Shown: positions 57,298 to 64,000 of the stretch, piece after piece
How the letters are laid out: every line of letters begins with the position of its first letter
How positions within the stretch are numbered: position 1 is the first letter of the stretch
Assembly: GCA_025024175.1 (NCBI GenBank)
Contig: QCXZ01000003.1
Span: forward strand, 40,448,257 to 40,512,256
Direction: 5' to 3'
Length of the DNA: 64,000 nt
From: Rhyzopertha dominica
Taxonomy: Eukaryota; Arthropoda; Insecta; Coleoptera; Bostrichidae
Program-made: the position numbers and the translations under genes
The notes under the pieces: generated by a model
Seen by the model: only the letters and a program-made list of their open reading frames with translations
Told to the model about the DNA's origin: nothing
The model's database searches: none

Positions 57298-58560
57298 ATG
57301 GCAAATTTAATTCGCAAACGTGGGTCAGTGAAGGCGAATTTGACCAATTTCAGTAAGTTTCTAGACGAGCATATAAGTAAAGACATCATTAGCGAATTTG
57401 ACATCATTAATTTACAAGAGAGATTAAACATTGCTCAAAATTTCATTCACGAGTTCGAAAGCATTCAAAACGACGAGTTGACTTCAGACGATGATCAATT
57501 AGAAAACCAGTATGCAGAAAGGACTGAATTTGAAACATTTTATTCCTTAATTGCTAAAGCAAAGCAAATATTAAGTGAATTTAATGTAAAGTCCTCACTG
57601 GCATTAAGCGAAAGCAGTTTGCATAATCGTAATCGAGCTAGTGATGCATTTGACATGAACGCACAAAAACTTGCTGGCATAAAGTTAGGTCCAATCGAGT
57701 TACCAAAATTCTCTGGTTCTTTTGTTGGCTGGTTGGAATTTGCTGACCTATACGAAGCTCTAGTGCACAAGAACGAATGCTTGGATAACATACAGCGTTT
57801 TCATTATTTAAGTTCATCATTGCAAGGCGGTGCAGCACAAGAGATTAGTGCCCTCGAATTTACTAGCGAGAACTATTCGGTAGCATGGAAAGCTTTACGA
57901 TAGGTACGACAATAAAAGACTTCTAATTTTCAATCACATACAATCAATATTTAACGTCGAACCTACAAGCAAAGAATCTTCTAGCAAATTGTGCGAAATC
58001 ATTGATTACGTCTCAAAACATTTACATGCGTTGCAGCAATTAAAGCAACCCACCGATAAATGGGATGTTTTATTAATATACATGATATCATCAAAGCTAG
58101 ATACAAACACATTACGTGAATGGGAATATCAAAAAGGCGATGAAGTCCCCACTTGGGAGGATTTCAAAAAGTTCATAAAAGCGCGTGCGGATACGTTAGA
58201 GACATTAGCAACAATTCATGCAGACAAGAAACCAAAATCTAATTTTAAATCAAACATCATTCGCGGGTTTCACGTTAACACATTAGCGTGCATTATATGC
58301 AAAAAAAGATCACAATATTTACAACTGCTCTGAATTCATGAAACTAAAACCTAAAGAAAAATTCGATAAAGCTAGAGAATTGAAAATCTGCACTAACTGT
58401 TTAAGGCCAGGTCATTTTTATAAACAGTGTAGACAACAAACATGCAAAAAATGCGCATCCAAGCATCATACGTTACTTCATCCCGATTCATGCCAAAACA
58501 ATCAGAATGCACCGGACCAAGCTTCTTTAACGCAAGCAAGTACCCTCATTACATCGCAAG
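57298..58560 (+). pseudogene. BEL/Pao Gag
   Basis: Structural protein that would form the particle and bind RNA. The start is the ATG at 57298, the first in a 201-codon frame. The middle carries IELPKFSGSFVGWLEFADLY, typical of the Pao-type Gag domain (DUF1759). A two-base deletion at about 57900 breaks the frame. It resumes as RYDNKRLLIFNHI and then 57989-58333. A second shift in the A-run at about 58300 restores the zinc-knuckle region: C-I-I-C...H...C, CTNCLRPGHFYKQC and CKKCASKHHTLLH, the triple Cys/His array usual in this group. N-terminal Gag precedes protease in the same original frame. Confidence 0.85.
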
Positions 58561-58599
58561 AAAATGCAACCGCGTTAACAACTTCTCANGCAACAATAT

Positions 58600-59035
58600 C
58601 AAGCAATGTGTTATTATCAACGGTATTGTTACACGTTTTAGACGCAGATAATAGAACTCATACAGTTAGAGGGTTATTGGACTGCGGTTCACAAACATCA
58701 TTCATTTCAGCAAAAATGTACGACAAGTTAAAGCTAGAAAAAGCGAAATCTCATTTAGCGATTACAGGCATAGGTAACACAAACATCGATTTGGAATATA
58801 CGTGCAAACTTAAAAGAAAGTCAGCGATTAATTCATTTGAAAGGCAAATCCATTGCTTCATAGTTTCTGAGATTACAGGTATCGTTCCTCCCGTTACCTT
58901 AGATATAAGTAGTCTAAATATCCCCAAGTCCGTCATGCTTGCCGATCCAAACTTTCATAAGGCGCAAAGCGTGGACATATTAATAGGCAATGAACTTTTT
59001 TGGGATATTTTATTTTATTTAAAGCACCTTAACAC
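58600..59035 (+). pseudogene. BEL/Pao aspartic protease, followed by an internal deletion
   Basis: Processes the polyprotein. GLLDCGSQTSFIS carries the catalytic Asp (D-C/S/T-G type), and VDILIGNELFWDIL is the distal block. One N at 58590 and a low-complexity Thr/Ser linker precede it. At about 58995-59040 the expected protease-RT linker of roughly 100 or more residues is missing and the frame changes to RFWELEEVNAPQKIL. This is a deletion rather than a simple shift. Confidence 0.8.
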
Positions 59036-60648
59036 GTTTCTGGGAACTCGAAGAAGTTAACGCTCCTCAAAAAATATTAAGCAATGAGGAAATAGCTTGC
59101 GAAACGCACTTTAAAACAAATACAACACCTGACAAAAACGGTCGTTTTATAGTCAAATTGCCATTAAAAGATTCTCTTGAAGCTTTAGGTGATTCACTTG
59201 AGCATGCAAAATCAAGATTTTTTAATAGAGCGTAAACTAAAACGAAACACTGAATTGGAGCATCTTTACTTCGATTTCATACCAGAATATATCAAACTAA
59301 ATCATATGAAACTAGTAGGAACTGCGGAAGACATTTTAAAGCAAAATAAAATACACTCAGTTTCATATTTCATGCCACATCACGGAGTTCTCCGTGAGAA
59401 CGCCTTAACCACTCGGCTCTGTGTTGTATTCGATTGCTCCGCTCCTACAACTACCGGAATGAGCTTAAACGATATCCAAATGGTTGGACCTAAATTACAA
59501 AACGATTTAATTGCAGTTTTGTTGCGATTCCGAATACACAAGTACATTGTCAGTGCCGACATCGAAAAGATGTACCGTCAAGTTTTAGTACACGATGACC
59601 ATAAGTCATTGCAGCGCATCCTTTGGCGCGAAAACCCCGAAGATCCATTGCAGATTTTTGAGTTGCAAACGGTTACATACGGAATGGCTTGTTCTGCGTA
59701 TTTAGCTATAAAATGTTTGCAAGAAGTCGCGCAAGAATACAAAGGCAAAAATGCGCAAGTGTATCGTATCATAAAAATGATTTCTATGTCGACGATTTGC
59801 TTACCGGCTTTTCATCCCAAGAAGAAGCTTCCAAGCTATGCAAATTAATCACTGATGCTTTGAAAGGCGGAGGCTCTCCTCTGCGCTAATTTTATTCGAA
59901 TGAACCATCCATTCTAACTGAAATTGGTGCCGAACTTGGCTCCTTGGTTATCCTAAATTTTGGCCAAAATGAGAACGCAAAAACTTTGGGGCTGTCTTGG
60001 GCACCTCATACCGACATGATTTTATACTCTATTCATATATCGCCGCCTAAGGATCGCATCACTAAACGCGTAATGCTATCTCAAGTATCACAAGTATTTA
60101 ATCTTTTAGGGTTATTAGCGCCTTGCGTAATTGTTTTGAAAATCATGTTACAAAAGCTGTGGTTGGAAAAACTGTCATGGGATGACATTTTGCCTTCAGA
60201 TATTCAGGAAAAATATCACCGATTCATGCATCAATTACAAGTTTTAAACACTTTAAAAGTTCAAAGATTAGTTAGAAGCCCTAATCATGCTCGCGTTGAA
60301 ATTCATGGCTTCTCGGACGCATCCGAAAACGCTTATGGTGGTTGTATATACATAAAAACCATAGATCAAGATGGAATTTCACAAGTTCATCTTCTTTGCG
60401 CCAAATCAAAGGTAGCACTAGTAAAGCCAGTAACATTACCCCGAAAAGAATTATGTGGTGCTGTTGCATTATCAAGACTCTTAACTTTAGCAATAGAATC
60501 ATTAAACTTAAACTTTAATGATTGTTTTCTTTGGACTGATTCAACAATTGTATTGGGTTGGCTGAAAACCGCTGCGAATACGCTTAAAACTTTTGTATGC
60601 AAACGCATATGCGAAATTTAAGAAACATCATTTGCACAGTGGCGACAT
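59036..60648 (+). pseudogene. BEL/Pao reverse transcriptase and RNase H
   Basis: Copies RNA to DNA and degrades the RNA strand. The frame RFWELEEV...GRFIVKLPLK (59036-59225) shifts in a T-run at 59218-59223 to IERKLKRN, EYIKLNHMK, VVFDCSAPTTTGMSLND and SADIEKMYRQVL. A shift in an A-run at 59773-59777 leads to the catalytic YVDD (59785-59796) and DDLLTGFSS. A TAA at 59887 is a point nonsense. The frame from 59944 holds VSQVFNLLGLLAP, the RNase H mark GFSDASENAYGG and LWTDSTIVLGWL. A TAA at 60619 (probably from CAA) precedes QWRHVPSKDRPADLLSRG. Domains and order are normal for the family. Confidence 0.85.
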
Positions 60649-62355
60649 GTGCCGAGCAAAGATAGACCAGCAGATCTTCTTTCTAGAGGAGTTCAACCCG
60701 AAAGTTTACTAGCTTGCGATTTATGGTGGCACGGGCCCCCATGGCTTACTCAAAATTCAGAACAATGGCCTGAAATTGTATCACTTAGCACGCCAAATAC
60801 AACAGAAAGCAGGAATATTTGTAAGGTTTTATTGGCACAGTCATCATCATTAGTTGATTTTAACAGGTTTTCCAGTGTCGCGCGTCTAAAACGGTGCACC
60901 GCATGCGTTTTCAGGTTCATTAGCAACTGTAAATCAAAGCCTTTTAAAGTTGAACCTCAACGTAATTCAAGGTTTACCGCTTCTGAGTTAAATCACGCTT
61001 TTAACTTTGTTGTTAAGTTATTCCAGCAAGATTCTTTTCCACGAGAAATCAGGATCTTGCAACAAGAGAAGACATTAGACAAATCGAGCAAAATATCTAT
61101 GCTAAAACCATTTTTAGACTCATTCGGAATTTTGCGCGTTGGCGGTCGATTAGAGAATGCAGATTTTTCATATGACAAAAAGCATCCCGCTATTCTTTCT
61201 GCAAAGCACAGTGTAACAGTCCTTGTATTCGAATATACCCATAAGCAATTAATGCATGCCGGTCCCCAACTATTATTGGCAAATATACGCGAAAGGTTTT
61301 GGCCTATAGGGGGGCGCAACCTAGCAAAAGCTACAGTTCACCGTTGTGTTAGCTGTTTTAGAAATAAACCCAAAACCCTTCAATTTGTAATGGGAAATCT
61401 TCCAGCTCAACGCGTACAGGCTGGACCCCCATTTCTGGTTTCTGGTGTAGACTACGCTGGCCCTATTTTAATTCGCGAACGAAACGGTAGAGGCTCTAAA
61501 CTCATTAAAGCGTACATATGTATCTTTATTTGTTTCGCCACAAAGTGTGTTCATATAGAGCTAGTCACGGAGCTATCCCAAAATGCGTTCTTGATGGCAC
61601 TCAAACGATTTATTGCTAGACGAGGAAAGCCTCAAGATATATTTTCCGATAATGGACGTAATTTTGCGGCTGCAAGTGCATATCTTAAGGATTTAACACA
61701 TTTTGTTACTAAACATTCAGAAGCAATATCAACTGCTTTAGCTGAAGATAATATTACATGGCACTTTTCGCCTCCATATGCCCCTCATTTTGGCGGCCTC
61801 TGGGACGCAGGTATTAAAACTATAAAGCATCATCTCAAACGTGTTGTCGGTAATTGCCATTTGACCTATGAGGAATTGTATTCGGTACTGGTGCAGGTGG
61901 AAGCCGTTATGAATTCTAGACCATTGTGTCCTTTATCTACCGATCCCGACGATTTCACCCCACTTACCCATGCGCATTTCCTTATCGGACGCTCGCTCAT
62001 GACGACGCCAGATCCAGATTTCCGACAACATCCCATCAACCGTCTGTCCCGCTACCAGCTACTCCAACGCTTAACGCAACACATATGGGAGCGTTGGAAT
62101 AAGGAATACGTTTCTGAGCTGCAGAAGCGCACCAAGTGGCCATCCAGCAGCAAGATTGGCATCCGGGAAGGCAGCTTAGTTGTCTTAAAGGAGGACAACC
62201 AACCTCCACTAAAATGGAAACTAGGACGCATAGTCTCCATAGTGCGAGGAGGTGATGGAGTTGCGCGAGTGTTTAAGGTTAAAACTCCAAATGGAGTTGT
62301 TACACGTGCATTCAACAGAATTTGTGCGTTGCCATTAGACGATAGTTTACTTTGA
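60649..62355 (+). pseudogene. BEL/Pao integrase with a D-D-D instead of D-D-E triad
   Basis: Would join element DNA to the genome. This 568-codon uninterrupted frame has an H-x-H-C-x2-C zinc region (THKQLMHAG...CVSC, about 61240-61350), the first catalytic Asp in GVDYAGP (61450-61452), the second in FSDNG (61648-61650), and FGGLWDAGIK, where relatives have GLWEA: the third catalytic residue, normally Glu, is Asp at 61804-61806. The C-terminal region has EAVMNSRPL, HFLIGRSLMTTP and WNKEYVSELQKRTKW (the BEL-type C-terminal domain). It ends at the TGA at 62353-62355, about 88 bp before the 3' LTR. Integration activity is probably reduced or lost. Confidence 0.85.
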
Positions 62356-62431
62356 TTTTCTTTTGCTTCGCCATTTCTGTTTCCTCCAATGTTTATTTTT
62401 CACGTTCTATGCTTATTGGCAATGCTTGCCA

Positions 62432-62443
62432 AGGCCGGGGGCA
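62432..62443 (+). promoter_or_regulatory. Polypurine-like tract before the 3' LTR
   Basis: GGCCGGGGGCA immediately precedes the TG of the 3' LTR; the G-run is the likely plus-strand primer. Confidence 0.5.
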
Positions 62444-62583
62444 TGTTGGAATCCCCATTTCTAATGTTCATTTATTGTAAACATGCAACCGTATAAAGCA
62501 ATAATAGCAATGAAGATTTTGTAGTAGCAGGGTGCCAGGTGCTAACCTGTCACATTTTGTACAATTAAAAAGAGTCTACAACA
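62444..62583 (+). repeat. 3' LTR of the BEL/Pao element, 140 bp
   Basis: TGTTGGAATCCCC...TCTACAACA, 136 of 140 bases as in the 5' LTR, followed by CAATC (62584-62588). Ends match exactly in length. Confidence 0.9.
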
Positions 62584-62589
62584 CAATCT

Positions 62590-63360
62590 TATACGTTGCA
62601 GTACTTTCTAACATGTTTTGAAATATCTACCATTAATTGCCCTACATTGTGAGCTGGACCAAAATAACATGAACTACTGATTTGTATGAGCTAAAAATGT
62701 TACGTTATTCCGCGATTGTTTATGTTAGATTCTAATTGGTGTATACTGGAGTTGAAAAACCACCGAGTTACCCCTCCATGACGCGAATTGTTTATTTTCT
62801 AGTTTACATTTTTAGTCATCCAATATTAAAAATTTGCTCAAAGCCAAACAAGAGTAATCTAATTTCAATATCTAGCTAGCTCGCAGATCTCAAATCTGGC
62901 GTTAAGGTACCTACTACGTGGAATTGCAACCAACTGGATACTGATTTCTTCAATTTAAGATTTTTAATATGTTTGTAAAGGAAAATTCCAGAGAAAAACC
63001 TCTACAGCGTAACTAACTTTTCTACCTTATATCGCGAAGAAATTGTGTGATCGCTGATTTACATTCAATGTTTCGCTGGTCATGCTATCCGCTTTCTCCG
63101 AAGTTTCTTCTAACACTGATGTTGAAATCCTCTGCTCATGAAATTATGTCTGTTCGATACCGTTTCTCAACTTGGTTAAGCTCGGCTTCCAGCCATCGTT
63201 CTGGTCCCTAAATGTTCTGTTCAGTTTAGTCTTATATAGGAATCATCACATTGTCACTAGTTTTATAGATGCCTTTATTTTTAGCCTTGGTAATGTATCC
63301 GTTTGAAATGACATCTGTCCTATTTACTTAACGGTGTTATATCAACCTTGCACCTCTTTC
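62590..63360. other. Intergenic DNA, nothing recognised
   Basis: No gene or repeat recognised on either strand. The minus-strand PLE fragment ends at about 63365. Confidence 0.45.
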
Positions 63361-63364
63361 TTAT

Positions 63365-63997
63365 CAAGAATATTTTTAGCCTATCAGTGACTCCAGCGAC
63401 GTTTGGAAGGTACGCGCAGCCGATATGTTGCTTTCGCTGTTCTTCTTTTCTTCGTATGCCGAAAGTCCTCTGGATATCCCTGGAGCTGTAACCGTTCTTC
63501 TTTACTGTCTCCCGTGTGTTTTAAATCTCCTTGGGCTCTTTGCTCTTTGAAGGAGTGTAGTGATCAGAGATCTTTTCTGTTGCGGGTGATGGTATGAAAT
63601 AGCATGGATGTACTCGTATCTATCAGGGTGTTGTCTACTTTGTGTAGACACCGTGTGACAGTGTTGAATCATCGCGTTCCACCTTGACATACAGAAAAGG
63701 AACACAGCCCAACCTCCATTGTGAAGTGAATGCTGCGGTGCTGGATGATGAGACGAAGTAGGAAGCTCTGCAAGACATCCATTCCATATTCCATGTGTGG
63801 AGATGACTAAAGTCACGTCTACACTTCGGTACCAGCATTTGAGCTTCTTGTCGCTGATCATAATAGCTTCTTCTTCGAATGCTTCCAAGAATATGGTGGC
63901 TACTGCATGTGGTAGCGGAGATCCTATATCTGCTCCATCTTTCTATTGTGCCTGTAAGACAAAACTTGGTCAGGTACACTAAGACCTTGTTGCACAA
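63365..63997 (-). pseudogene. Penelope-like element reverse transcriptase, thumb/palm fragment
   Basis: From the window end downward on the minus strand: KDGADIGSPLPHAVATIFLEAFEEEA (PLE palm; relatives GSPLSPV.AN..ME.FE), WYRSVDVTLVISTHG (relatives RYVDDTFVI; the YVDD motif reads SVDV, so catalysis is lost), then FTSQWRLGCVPFLYVKVERDDSTLSHGVYTK and HTDRYEYIHAISYHHPQQKRS, the conserved segment after the palm. Frames shift at about 63880 and 63700. The upstream domain lies outside the window; there is no GIY-YIG within it. Confidence 0.75.
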
Positions 63998-64000
63998 ATG

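Larger units (their letters stand above)
56870..62583 (+). mobile_element. BEL/Pao LTR retrotransposon, nearly full length
   Basis: 5714-bp element with 140-bp LTRs (TGTTAG...ACAACA) differing at four positions, a CAATC duplication, a primer-binding site, gag, protease, RT, RNase H and integrase in order, and a GGCCGGGGGCA purine-rich tract before the 3' LTR. The coding region has one internal deletion, several one- or two-base shifts and two in-frame stops. LTR divergence of about 3% indicates a moderately old insertion. Confidence 0.9.

Overview
This is a stretch of a large, repeat-rich, AT-rich animal genome. The evidence points to an arthropod, most likely an insect. BEL/Pao, Ty3/gypsy-like, CR1/Jockey-like, RTE-like, Penelope-like (PLE) and many Tc1/mariner-superfamily sequences are interleaved. 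The BEL/Pao primer-binding site fits an insect-type tRNA-Tyr. A TCAGG pentamer array resembles the beetle telomere repeat, but this is too weak to name an order. Scattered single Ns and many homopolymer frameshifts suggest a draft assembly. I found no convincing complete host protein-coding gene, no tRNA, no rRNA and no CRISPR array. One possible host exon pair lies on the minus strand at 51283-51542, and a possible non-coding first exon at 6606-6840.

Layout. 1-1685: 3' part of an RTE-type retrotransposon ending in a TTA microsatellite. 4440-4875: fossil mariner transposase. 7551-14245: a mariner-type transposase pseudogene split by a 6.2-kb LTR element (7594-13750, TSD GATA). That LTR element carries a decayed CR1/Jockey-like element. 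14381-16647: second mariner-type element with TIRs of about 450 bp. 16838-17283: N-terminal remnant of a third, plus a palindrome. 18791-19773: inverted clusters of GGTGGCGAATT. 20901-22144: Tc1-like element with TIRs and TA duplication. 26223-26985: two transposase fossils. 29067-31020: internally deleted Ty3/gypsy-like element. 31040-32700: more mariner fossils. 37027-37290: hammerhead ribozyme and associated repeats. 39060-41950: fragmentary BEL/Pao element (minus). 43690-44065: CR1-like fragment. 46850-49345: PLE GIY-YIG fragments with hammerhead-like tails and a TCAGG array. 54424-55326: inverted PLE pseudo-LTRs with two hammerhead motifs and a GIY-YIG end. 56870-62583: nearly full BEL/Pao element with 140-bp LTRs and a 5-bp TSD. 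63365-63997: PLE reverse transcriptase fragment (minus).

Between the elements are long AT-rich stretches with no recognisable gene. Several compact GC-richer islands (6606-6840, 24345-24725, 33830-34150, 38034-38240, 43020-43270, 46550-46780, 49840-49930, 55955-56370) lack long ORFs and contain palindromic or factor-like motifs. They are candidates for conserved non-coding or regulatory DNA, which would fit a gene-poor interval near a developmental locus (inference only).

The most interesting signals are: (a) hammerhead ribozymes in PLE pseudo-LTRs, whose long stem I is kept by compensatory and G-U changes between copies; (b) an LTR element whose two 885-bp LTRs look almost identical while the CR1 element inside it is badly decayed, so it probably moved with the fossil already aboard; (c) a 10-unit TCAGG array at the junction of a PLE ORF and its hammerhead-like tail; (d) an almost complete BEL/Pao element whose integrase has Asp where the third catalytic Glu is expected.
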